From: Bacillota bacterium
GTDB taxonomy: Bacteria; Bacillota_I; Bacilli_A; RFN20; CAG-288
Direction of reading: 5' to 3'
NCBI GenBank assembly: GCA_023459795.1
Contig: JAEWSP010000017.1
Coordinates: 1 to 54,503, forward strand
DNA: 54,503 nucleotides
Part shown: one piece after another, positions 23,899-31,259 of the stretch
Layout of the letters: the number at the start of each line of letters is the position of its first letter
How positions within the stretch are numbered: the stretch's first letter is position 1
Program-made: the position numbers and the translations under genes
Notes under the pieces: generated by a model
What the model was told of the DNA's origin: nothing
What the model saw: only the letters and a program-made list of their open reading frames with translations
Databases searched by the model: none

Positions 23899-25221
23899 AT
23901 GAATCTTAAGAAATATCTGGAAGCGGGCAAAGAGTTAAGTATCGAACCTTATCAGGTGTCTTATTCCACGCAGACGGAGATGACTGTTTCTCTCTTCAAC
24001 GGAGTCGTAGACAATCAGACTATCGGTGTCTCCAATGATATCGGTGCGAGAGGAATCGTGGACGGAAAACAGGGTTCCTTCTCTACGGACGCTTTTGACA
24101 AGGACACACCTATGCTTCTTGCAAAAGAAGTTAAGGAAAGTGCTAAATACGGCCGTGAAGTGGATAAGGATACATTCTTTAACGGAAATGCCAAGTATAA
24201 GAAAGCTAAAGTATTCCTTGCGGGATTTAAAGAAAGCAACCTTGCCGAATTAAGACAGCTTGGCGAAAGAATCACGAAAGAAGCCAATTCCCTCGATAAG
24301 CGTGTCAGCAAGGTACAGGTAGATATCACGATGATTCAGGAAGAAGGCCTCAAGGTCAATTCCCTCGGACTGAATATCAAGGAGAAGAGACGGTTCTATT
24401 CGGCTTCGATCCAAGTGGTCTGCTTGGATGAGAAGGACCAAGAGCCGAGAAGCGGTGATTCTTACTTCACTTCGTTCCTGGGAATCCAGGAACTGGAGAT
24501 GAAGAGCCACAAGGCGGTTAAGGATGCCGTCAAGGAGGCGGTCGATTTCTTCCACTCTGCTCCTGTTCCGACTGCCAAATACAAGGTAGTCCTTACTCCG
24601 GCTTCCTTCAGTTCCCTTATTTCCGTCTACGTCGGCCAGCTGAATGCCAAGTCGGTTCACAAGAACCTTTCTCTCTTTGCCGGAAAGAAAGATACGCAGA
24701 TTGCTTCCAAGGCACTGACGATCAAGAATACTCCGCACGTCACTTCTACTTCGGCTACGAGTTATGACGGAGACGGTGTTCCGACCCAGGACTTCACCAT
24801 TCTGGATAAAGGTGTTCTGAAGAACTACTTCTATTCCCGCGAGACGGCAAAGGAAGACAATACTGAAAGCAACGGATGTGCTTGCGGAAACGGGAACGGA
24901 ATGCCACAGGTCATGACCGTCAAGAAGGGACGCTTGGACAAGGAAGGACTAATCCAGAAGATGAATAACGGATTGATCCTGACTTCCATAAACGGTCTGA
25001 ATTCCGGCATTGATGGCCAAACCCTGAATTTCTCGCTTCCTTGCTCCGGCTATGTCGTGGAAAACGGAAAGATCATCAAGGCGACAAGCATGATTCTATG
25101 CGCTGGCAACCTGAAGGATCTCTTCAACGCCATTGTTACAACCGGCAACGATGTGGAAGAGTGGGGCGGAATCTTCACTCCTTCCGTTTTGGTCAAGAAG
25201 ATTGCTATTTCCGGAAAATAA
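23899..25221 (+). CDS. tldE: TldE/PmbA metalloprotease partner subunit
   Basis: 440 residues, alignable with PmbA/TldE: SVSNDIGARGIVDGKQGS near the start, GVPTQDFTILDKGVLKNYFYSRETAKE near residue 295 and a C-terminal GNDVEEWGGIFTPSVLVKKIAISGK. It lacks the HExxxH motif, as expected for the non-catalytic half. Co-translated with TldD and closed by a strong terminator. NGCACGNGNG near residue 330 is a Cys/Gly loop typical of the family region. Confidence 0.94.
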   Translation: MNLKKYLEAGKELSIEPYQVSYSTQTEMTVSLFNGVVDNQTIGVSNDIGARGIVDGKQGSFSTDAFDKDTPMLLAKEVKESAKYGREVDKDTFFNGNAKYKKAKVFLAGFKESNLAELRQLGERITKEANSLDKRVSKVQVDITMIQEEGLKVNSLGLNIKEKRRFYSASIQVVCLDEKDQEPRSGDSYFTSFLGIQELEMKSHKAVKDAVKEAVDFFHSAPVPTAKYKVVLTPASFSSLISVYVGQLNAKSVHKNLSLFAGKKDTQIASKALTIKNTPHVTSTSATSYDGDGVPTQDFTILDKGVLKNYFYSRETAKEDNTESNGCACGNGNGMPQVMTVKKGRLDKEGLIQKMNNGLILTSINGLNSGIDGQTLNFSLPCSGYVVENGKIIKATSMILCAGNLKDLFNAIVTTGNDVEEWGGIFTPSVLVKKIAISGK

Positions 25222-25258
25222 GGCTTTCCCTGCCTGATGAGGGCAGGAAAGCCTTTCT
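25222..25258 (+). terminator. Intrinsic terminator of tldD-tldE
   Basis: GGCTTTCC plus TGCC pair with GGCA and GGAAAGCC around one bulged C and a TGATGA loop, followed by TTTCTATAAT. Confidence 0.85.
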
Positions 25259-25334
25259 ATAATATTTTCCCTCCTTTCTTTCGGTTCTCTTTCTTTTTTC
25301 TTGCTGCTTTGCTATAATTTCTATCACGGCTTTC

Positions 25335-25363
25335 TTGATAACTTTTTAGATACTCTATATACT
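25335..25363 (+). promoter_or_regulatory. Promoter of secG
   Basis: TTGATA (25335-25340), 17-base spacer, TATACT (25358-25363). A second candidate, extended -10 TGCTATAAT at 25310-25318, lies upstream. Confidence 0.7.
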
Positions 25364-25396
25364 AATAAGGTTACTGACAAGATTCGAGGATAGCAC

Positions 25397-25654
25397 ATGA
25401 ATCTCATTGTATTAGCATCGGGGACAAAACCAGTTGAAATTGTTCTTTTGGCTCTATCGTTCCTTATGATTATCGTTACCCTGCTGCAGTCTGGAAAATC
25501 GCAAGGTGCATCAGCTGCCGTTATGGGCGGAAGCAAGATGAACATCTTCACCAGAACTAAGGAGCGAGGAGCAGACAAGATCATGACGATCATTACTGCG
25601 GTATTGTCTGTCGCCTTCTTCGTCACTGCGATTCTCTGCGACTACTTACCGTAA
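25397..25654 (+). CDS. secG: Preprotein translocase subunit SecG
   Basis: 85 residues with two membrane helices (about 12-32 and 60-80) joined by a loop containing LLQSGKSQGASAAVMGG, the SecG signature. It is the small accessory subunit of the SecYEG channel. GAGGAT lies 6-7 bases before ATG. The secG-rnr-smpB order is conserved in Bacillota. The helix pair has the expected in-out arrangement. Confidence 0.95.
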   Translation: MNLIVLASGTKPVEIVLLALSFLMIIVTLLQSGKSQGASAAVMGGSKMNIFTRTKERGADKIMTIITAVLSVAFFVTAILCDYLP

Positions 25655-25676
25655 TTATCGTTAACTGGAGGAACTA

Positions 25677-25704
25677 GGGGGCCTTGATTGCCCCCTTTAT
25701 TATT
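25677..25704 (+). terminator. Hairpin with U-rich tail between secG and rnr
   Basis: GGGGGC (25677-25682) pairs with GCCCCC (25690-25695), then TTTATTATT. It sits between the GGAGG at 25667-25671 and the rnr ATG at 25711, and the alternative TTG start (25684) lies in its loop. It may act as a leaky terminator or attenuator of rnr. Confidence 0.65.
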
Positions 25705-25710
25705 GAAAAC

Positions 25711-28700
25711 ATGACTGAACAAGACATTGAAAAACTGCTCTCGGGCAAACAGCTTGACCTGAAGACGCTGGAAAAAAGACTGGAAGCTGTTACCAATTCG
25801 GACAAAGAAGAACTCAGCAAGCTCCTGAACCACATGCTGATGAAGGGTGTCATCGGAGCACACGATAAAGCTTTTTATCTACTTAAAGATCAGCGGATGA
25901 CTCTTGCCAAAGTTACCGTAAAGAAACGGAACTTTGTTATCGCCAAGACCATTCCGGATATGACGGAAGTCCGCCTTTCCGGCGACGAAGCCGATGGACT
26001 TTTAATCGGAGATACTCTTTACCTAACCCCTATTCAGGGAATTATGCATGCCGTCGACTATCTTTGCCCTGTAAGCACGTTTAAGGGAAGATATTCCCTC
26101 GATGAGAAAGGCAAGGAGATGGTCCTTGTCGACTATTTGAACGAAGCCGGCAAGCAGATTCTTGTCAGCGAAAAGGCAGAGGATCTCGGACTGAACCAGG
26201 GAGACCTTGTTGAAGCCCAGATTCTGAGCTATTCCGGCAAGACCTATACGGTCAAGGTCACGAAGCTTCTCGTCAAGGCAAGCGATGTCGGAAGCGATAT
26301 TTCCATGATTATCACGGAAGCGGATGCCCCGCTTGTTTTCCCGGACGAAGTGGTTGCCGAAGCAAAGGCAATTCCGCAGGAACTTGCTCCGGAAGATTAT
26401 AAAGACAGAGCAGATCTTAGAGAACAGTGCGTTGTCACTATCGATGGCAAGGACGCCCACGATTTTGATGATGCTGTTTCCGGAACCAAGCTTGGCGAAG
26501 GATATGAGATCACGGTCTCTATTGCGGATGTCACGCATTATGTAAAGCCAACTCATCCGCTGGATGATGAAGCAAAGAACCGCAGCACCTCTATCTATGT
26601 TGCCGACCGTGTCGTACCGATGCTTCCTTTCGAATTAAGCAACGGAATCTGCTCTTTGAATCCGAATGTGGATCGTCTGGTCCTCTCTGTTGTTATGGAC
26701 TTGGATCCGATGGGGAATGTTTTCCACAGCGAGATCAAGCAGGGCGTTATCCGTTCCCATGGCCGTTTGAATTATGATGAGGTGAATGATTTCTTTGCCG
26801 GGAAGGATGTTCCGGAGCTTTCTAAGGAAATCAAGGATACCCTTACGCTTCTTCATGAGGCAAGCATTGCTGTAAGAAAGAGAAGAGAGCGGCAGGGTGC
26901 GATGAGACTGGATAGCACGGAACTGAAGTTCCAGCTTGATGAGAACGGAGATCCGACGAGTGTTACCAAGGTCGTCCAGGGCCCGAGCGAGAAGATGATC
27001 GAGGACCTGATGATTCTGGCCAACGTCGAGGTTGCCAAGCAACTCAAAAATGCCGGTATTCCGGTTTTATATCGTGTCCACGAATATCCGCCGATGGCAA
27101 AGTTTGCGGATTTCAAAGACTTCCTTAAGAAGACCTCTCCGAAGCTTCTCCATTCCTTCCCGAAGAGAGAGACCGTAAGCGGCGCCAAGCTGAACGATTT
27201 CTTGGATCAGATCCCGGATGCCGGAACCAGATCCGTTGTTTCCTATATGCTTCTTAGGATGATGGCGAAAGCTCGCTATTCTCCGGAAGAGCTGGGACAT
27301 TTCGGATTGGCTGAACCCTACTACTGCCACTTCACTTCTCCTATCCGCCGTTATCCGGATGATATCGTCCATCGTCTTATTCACGAATATCTTCTGGATC
27401 ACAAGACCTTCCAGAAGGATGAGGTTTATAACCGTCTCCTCACTTTGGGAGACAATACTTCTGGTTGCGAAGTTCGTGCAGACAAGATTGAACGGACTGT
27501 CGATGATCTCGAAAGCGCCAAGTATATGTCGAAGCATATCGGTGAGACTTTCCACGGAAAGGTGACTGGTCTTATCAGCCGTGGTATGTTCATCGAGATG
27601 GATCTCGGTATCGAAGGATTCCTTCCTTACCATTGCATGCATGGCGATTTCTTCAATTTCGATGATCGGAGCTATTCTGCTATCGGAAAGTATCACCCGG
27701 AGGTTTCCTTCTCTATTGGAACTCCGATTGATGTTGCGGTCTTAGATACCAACATTGAAGAGCATGAGATTGATCTTGCTACCCCTGAATTCTTTAAGCA
27801 GAACGCCCTCGACCTCAGTGAGGAACAGAGAGCAAAACTGGCTCTGGATGGTATCCAGATTCGCAGTGATGACAGCGACTACCGGTCGCTGACCGGAAAG
27901 GCCCGTGTCATGAGAAACAACATGGATGAGAACGAAGAAGAAATTATGAAAAAGGTTCTGGCTGAAAACAAGCCGGAAGAACCGGAAGATATGGAAGATA
28001 GGGAAGAAGCTTCTGCTCCGGAAGAAGAAGGAATGCCGGAAGAAGAAAGACAGCCAGAAGAAGAAAAAGAACCGGAAGAAGAATTACCGGCAGAACCGGT
28101 GAAGAAGCCGGCAGCCAGAGTTCATTCCCGTTCGGGATATGGAAAGGCTGATTTCGACGAAGAAGATAAAGAAGAACAGGCTGGGCGTGATGATGATCGT
28201 CCTTCCCGTTTCGGGCATTCGGATTTCCACTCTGATCGTGACAGAAGAGGCGGACATGGTAAGTTTGACCATGGGCGCCCAGTAGACACTCGCGGATTCG
28301 ATTCGCAGGCAAGAGAATTCCATTCGGATCGGGATGACAGAAGAAACGAACCTGTCGAACACAAGGGATACTCTGCAATGGAAAGACCTTCTTACCAAGA
28401 CCGTGTCTACGGAGACCGTCCTAGCTATGGAGACCGTGGTGGAAGAGGCGGCTACTCTGACCGTGGCGGAAGAGGCGGCTACGGAGATCGTCCGAGTTAC
28501 GGACGTTCTGAGGGCGGCTACAGGGGACACTCTGATTTCCATTCCGATCGTGGAGGAAGAGGAAGCTACGGAGATCGTCCGAGTTACGGACGTTCCGAGG
28601 GCGGCTACAGGGGACACTCTGACTTCCACTCCGACCGTGGCGGAAGAGGCAGCTACGGAGATCGTCCGAGTTACGGACGTTCCGAGGGCGGCTACAGAGG

Positions 28701-29034
28701 ACACTCTGATTTCCATTCCGATCGCCAAGGAGGCTCTTCGGATAGAAGAGGCTACGGACGTCCGGAAGGTTCCGGAGAACGTCGTGATTTCCATGCTGGA
28801 GATCGTGGTTCTTTCGGACATTCTTCCTTCAATCACGGATTCCACAACGACTCTCACAACGGGGGCTATGCTGGGCATAGAGAAGGCGGATCGTCCTATA
28901 AGGGAGGAAGAGGCGGGGCCGGCTCTCGCGGTGGATACAGCAATCACCGGTCTGGAGGCTTCCGTGGCGGACGTACCGGCGGATACCGTGGCGGACATGG
29001 CTCTGGTTCTGATCGTGGCGGATCTTCCCGCTAG
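25711..29034 (+). CDS. rnr: Ribonuclease R with long disordered RGG-like tail
   Basis: 1107 residues against about 750-800 for typical RNase R. Two N-terminal cold-shock-type domains are followed by the RNB domain (about 240-570) with the metal-binding motif DGKDAHDFDDAV and SPIRRYPD, then an S1 domain (about 610-690, GKVTGLISRGMFIEM). From about 745 the protein is disordered: first Glu/Pro-rich, then Arg/Gly/Asp/Tyr/His-rich with GRGG, YGDR and three 29-residue tandem repeats. It degrades structured RNA 3' to 5' and works with tmRNA/SmpB. Start uncertain: ATG 25711 has no ribosome binding site; TTG 25684 is a candidate. smpB follows after 19 bases. Confidence 0.95.
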   Translation: MTEQDIEKLLSGKQLDLKTLEKRLEAVTNSDKEELSKLLNHMLMKGVIGAHDKAFYLLKDQRMTLAKVTVKKRNFVIAKTIPDMTEVRLSGDEADGLLIGDTLYLTPIQGIMHAVDYLCPVSTFKGRYSLDEKGKEMVLVDYLNEAGKQILVSEKAEDLGLNQGDLVEAQILSYSGKTYTVKVTKLLVKASDVGSDISMIITEADAPLVFPDEVVAEAKAIPQELAPEDYKDRADLREQCVVTIDGKDAHDFDDAVSGTKLGEGYEITVSIADVTHYVKPTHPLDDEAKNRSTSIYVADRVVPMLPFELSNGICSLNPNVDRLVLSVVMDLDPMGNVFHSEIKQGVIRSHGRLNYDEVNDFFAGKDVPELSKEIKDTLTLLHEASIAVRKRRERQGAMRLDSTELKFQLDENGDPTSVTKVVQGPSEKMIEDLMILANVEVAKQLKNAGIPVLYRVHEYPPMAKFADFKDFLKKTSPKLLHSFPKRETVSGAKLNDFLDQIPDAGTRSVVSYMLLRMMAKARYSPEELGHFGLAEPYYCHFTSPIRRYPDDIVHRLIHEYLLDHKTFQKDEVYNRLLTLGDNTSGCEVRADKIERTVDDLESAKYMSKHIGETFHGKVTGLISRGMFIEMDLGIEGFLPYHCMHGDFFNFDDRSYSAIGKYHPEVSFSIGTPIDVAVLDTNIEEHEIDLATPEFFKQNALDLSEEQRAKLALDGIQIRSDDSDYRSLTGKARVMRNNMDENEEEIMKKVLAENKPEEPEDMEDREEASAPEEEGMPEEERQPEEEKEPEEELPAEPVKKPAARVHSRSGYGKADFDEEDKEEQAGRDDDRPSRFGHSDFHSDRDRRGGHGKFDHGRPVDTRGFDSQAREFHSDRDDRRNEPVEHKGYSAMERPSYQDRVYGDRPSYGDRGGRGGYSDRGGRGGYGDRPSYGRSEGGYRGHSDFHSDRGGRGSYGDRPSYGRSEGGYRGHSDFHSDRGGRGSYGDRPSYGRSEGGYRGHSDFHSDRQGGSSDRRGYGRPEGSGERRDFHAGDRGSFGHSSFNHGFHNDSHNGGYAGHREGGSSYKGGRGGAGSRGGYSNHRSGGFRGGRTGGYRGGHGSGSDRGGSSR
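28465..28725 (+). repeat. Three 87-base tandem repeats inside rnr
   Basis: Copies at 28465-28551, 28552-28638 and 28639-28725 are nearly identical and in frame. Each encodes 29 residues, starting GGRG(G/S)YGDRPSYGRSEG and ending GHSDFHSDR. Differences between copies are nearly all synonymous, which points to recent duplication under selection for the protein sequence. Confidence 0.92.
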
Positions 29035-29053
29035 ATTATTGAGGTAAAAGAAG

Positions 29054-29524
29054 ATGGCAGAGAAGAAATTCGAAGATGAAAAACTAATCGCACAGAACAA
29101 AAAAGCTCATTTCAACTACTTTCTCAGTGACTTCACGGAAGCTGGAGTCGTTCTCCAGGGTAGCGAAATCAAAGCTCTAAGACTGGGACACTGCTCTATA
29201 GCAGACAGCTACGTCATCCTTAAAGGTGGGGAAGCTTTCGTTTTGAATATGAACATACCCAGCTTTCAGGAACATGGCCTCTTCGCTCCGGAACCGACTA
29301 GGACCAGGAAGCTGCTCTTGCATAAAGATCAGATCCGGCATCTGGAGACAGCGGTAACCCGGGAAGGGTTTACCGTCGTTCCGGTCCGAGTCTATCTCAA
29401 GCGAGGGCGCTGCAAGATCCAGGTCGCTCTTGCAAAGGGTAAGAAAGCTTGGGACAAGCGAGATTCTATAAAAGAGAGAGAATCAAACATCGCTCTTCAC
29501 AAACAGGTTAAAGAAAGATACTAA
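29054..29524 (+). CDS. smpB: SsrA-binding protein SmpB
   Basis: 156 residues. KKAHFNYFLSDFTEAGVVLQGSEIKALR at the start, the central beta barrel with MNIPSFQEHG and PTRTRKLLLHK, and the C-terminal tail AKGKKAWDKRDSIKERE that enters the decoding centre are all typical. SmpB delivers alanyl-tmRNA to stalled ribosomes. AGGTAAAAGAAG precedes ATG. Together with rnr upstream and ssrA at 36.7-37.1 kb, the whole trans-translation set lies within 12 kb. Confidence 0.98.
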   Translation: MAEKKFEDEKLIAQNKKAHFNYFLSDFTEAGVVLQGSEIKALRLGHCSIADSYVILKGGEAFVLNMNIPSFQEHGLFAPEPTRTRKLLLHKDQIRHLETAVTREGFTVVPVRVYLKRGRCKIQVALAKGKKAWDKRDSIKERESNIALHKQVKERY

Positions 29525-29529
29525 ACGAG

Positions 29530-29556
29530 AAGCGGCTCAGCGAGAGCCGCTTTTCT
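29530..29556 (+). terminator. Intrinsic terminator of rnr-smpB
   Basis: AAGCGGCTC (29530-29538) pairs with GAGCCGCTT (29544-29552), then TTCTTG. Confidence 0.88.
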
Positions 29557-29599
29557 TGTTCCTTTTCTGATGGGGGGGTTGCAAACAAAGGGTGGCATA

Positions 29600-29830
29600 A
29601 ACCATCATATCAGGCGTTTAAGTATCTCAGAGAGACCCTTTTCTTCCTCCTTTACAGGAGAAGAACACTGTGCCAGCTTTCACCGGTTTCTTCTTGGAGA
29701 CTCCTAGGGACATCATATATTCCGTAGGACAAAGCATTGGTTTCAGGTACAGACCACCTTACTTTTCTTCCCGGATTCTTCTCTTATCGGCTAGAAACGT
29801 CTTGCCTGTAGTTTATGCTGAGGCAAGAGG
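29600..29830 (-). ncRNA. Candidate omega RNA (reRNA) region of TnpB
   Basis: TnpB elements encode their guide RNA across the 3' end of tnpB and the right end. Here the minus strand has TCTTGCCT/AGGCAAGA (29828-29821 with 29807-29800), a perfect 8-base stem spanning the tnpB stop, and another near 29643-29663 (CTTCTCCT/AGGAGGAAG with a bulge). Position and hairpins fit, but extent is a guess. Confidence 0.3.
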
Positions 29831-31015
29831 AGGACTTCCGCTACCCGAATAACCCGGGTTCTTGGGAACATGCCCATGATAATGATGGTATAGACGGAGG
29901 GCTTCTTTCTGAATGTTCTTAGCTGCGTTGACATCTCGTTGGTGATGGGAATGACACTTAGGACATTCCCAGGAGGTAATACTGGGATTCTTGGCTTCCG
30001 GATAAACGGTATTGCAGTCGCAGCAAAGCTGGCTGCTTGGGAAATAGGGACTTACAGAAACAACAACCCGGTTATGCCAATCGGCTTTGTAGAGAAGCTT
30101 TTCCATGAAACTGCTGATATTTACATCCAAGAGTTTTCTCCGGAAAGCTTTCTTGGTCTTTTCCATCTCTTCCAGATTCAGGCTTTCCTTCCCTATGAAA
30201 CCGTTATTTCGGATTAGTCGGATGGTGGCTTTATGAATTGTATCTTCCCGGATGTTTTGACAGTGACGATAGACTCTTGCTAGTTGCCGACAGGATTTCC
30301 GGTAGTTCTTGGAACCGGGGACCATCTTAGAAATCCGTTTCTTTTCGGCTCTCATTTTTCCTTCATAACGGCTCATCGGATTCGGACTTGGAATCATCAG
30401 GCCATCACTGGTGATGGCAATATTCCTAGTTCCGAGGTCGATTCCTACTGTCTTCTTTGGACGGGGAATCAGTTTATATTCTTCCTTTAATAGGAAGGAG
30501 ACATAGTAGCAACCTGTAGAATCTCTAGAGAAGTCGGCTTGGATAATATCGGCTTTGAAGGGACGGGAGAAATGGACGGATAGCCACCCAAGATTAGGAA
30601 ACCAAACCTTGTTCTTATCAAATTGCGGGTTTATCTTCTTCTCTGCGACATTCCGTAAAGTGAATCTGTCTCTTCCTTTTCCACGTTCTAGAACATGGGG
30701 GAGATCAATTCCTTTCTCCCGTATTGCTTTGGTTGATGCAATTAGTTTGATAGCAATCATTCGGAAGATGTTCCGATCCTCTTTTGCAAGAGAAGGGTTT
30801 TTACGGATAAGATCATCTACTTGAGGGAAGAGGAGGCCATAGGTAATGGGCTTATAGGGCTTCTCTTGGCTCCGGTTCATCGAAATCAGTTCATTTCGAA
30901 CGTAACGAGTTTTTCCGAAGATGCTATCCATCCTTTTCTTCTGATGGGCGTTGGGATAAACTCTGCATTTAGATCCGACGATGTGTACTCTTGTTTCCGG
31001 TATGTCATGAATCAT
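29813..31015 (-). CDS. tnpB: RNA-guided endonuclease TnpB
   Basis: 400 residues. An N-terminal helix-turn-helix and OB-like region starts with a typical RVYPNAHQKKRMDSIFGKTRYV. The RuvC-like nuclease has all three acidic residues: Asp193 in VGIDLGTRNIAITSDG, Glu277 in FIGKESLNLEEM, and Asp361 in QRDVNAAKNI. The zinc ribbon is intact as C331/C334 and C351/C354. So the enzyme should be active as an omega-RNA-guided DNA nuclease that helps retain the element. AGGAGG lies 8 bases before ATG. No tnpA is adjacent. It interrupts the space between smpB and ppdK without damaging either. Confidence 0.95.
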   Translation of the reverse strand: MIHDIPETRVHIVGSKCRVYPNAHQKKRMDSIFGKTRYVRNELISMNRSQEKPYKPITYGLLFPQVDDLIRKNPSLAKEDRNIFRMIAIKLIASTKAIREKGIDLPHVLERGKGRDRFTLRNVAEKKINPQFDKNKVWFPNLGWLSVHFSRPFKADIIQADFSRDSTGCYYVSFLLKEEYKLIPRPKKTVGIDLGTRNIAITSDGLMIPSPNPMSRYEGKMRAEKKRISKMVPGSKNYRKSCRQLARVYRHCQNIREDTIHKATIRLIRNNGFIGKESLNLEEMEKTKKAFRRKLLDVNISSFMEKLLYKADWHNRVVVSVSPYFPSSQLCCDCNTVYPEAKNPSITSWECPKCHSHHQRDVNAAKNIQKEALRLYHHYHGHVPKNPGYSGSGSPPLASA

Positions 31016-31205
31016 TGACCTAACCTCCTCAACATATCTCTAACCGGTCGGATGGTTTTTTACGGGAAAAAGAAAAAAATTTTTTGTGGGTAAAGAAAGA
31101 GACAAATAAACTCGAAAAACGAGAGGTGTAAAATCGCATAAGCACGAAAGAAAAAAGAAACTTGCTGTTTCCTCGGGGAATCGTTTTCTTTTTCTATATT
31201 GGTAT

Positions 31206-31213
31206 GTTAAAAT
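31206..31213 (+). promoter_or_regulatory. Extended -10 promoter of ppdK
   Basis: TG-T-TAAAAT at 31205-31213 is an extended -10. The ATG at 31260 follows a leader with GGAGGAAGGA. The -35 region is T-rich without a clear hexamer. Confidence 0.45.
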
Positions 31214-31259
31214 ATCCGACGGGTTTACCCATTTATTTAATGGAGGAAGGAAATACAAA

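Larger units (their letters stand above)
29590..31075 (-). mobile_element. IS200/IS605-type element carrying only tnpB (IS1341 group)
   Basis: A tnpB gene stands alone between smpB and ppdK, with no Y1 transposase tnpA. Ends are estimates only. Near the right end the plus strand has GGCATAAACCATCATATCAGG (29594-29613), and near the left end the minus strand has a related GTAAAAAACCATCCGACC (31063-31046). Hairpins lie between the tnpB stop and 29590. Boundaries and target site were not resolved. Confidence 0.45.

Noticed and set aside
28465..28725. Regular repeats considered as a CRISPR array
   Set aside because: The units are directly adjacent without spacers, in frame, and part of rnr.
28084..29100. 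Long minus-strand open frame (338 codons) antisense to the rnr tail
   Set aside because: It mirrors the Arg/Gly repeat region, has no ribosome binding site, and its repetitive Ser/Val/Thr composition follows from the complement of the repeats.
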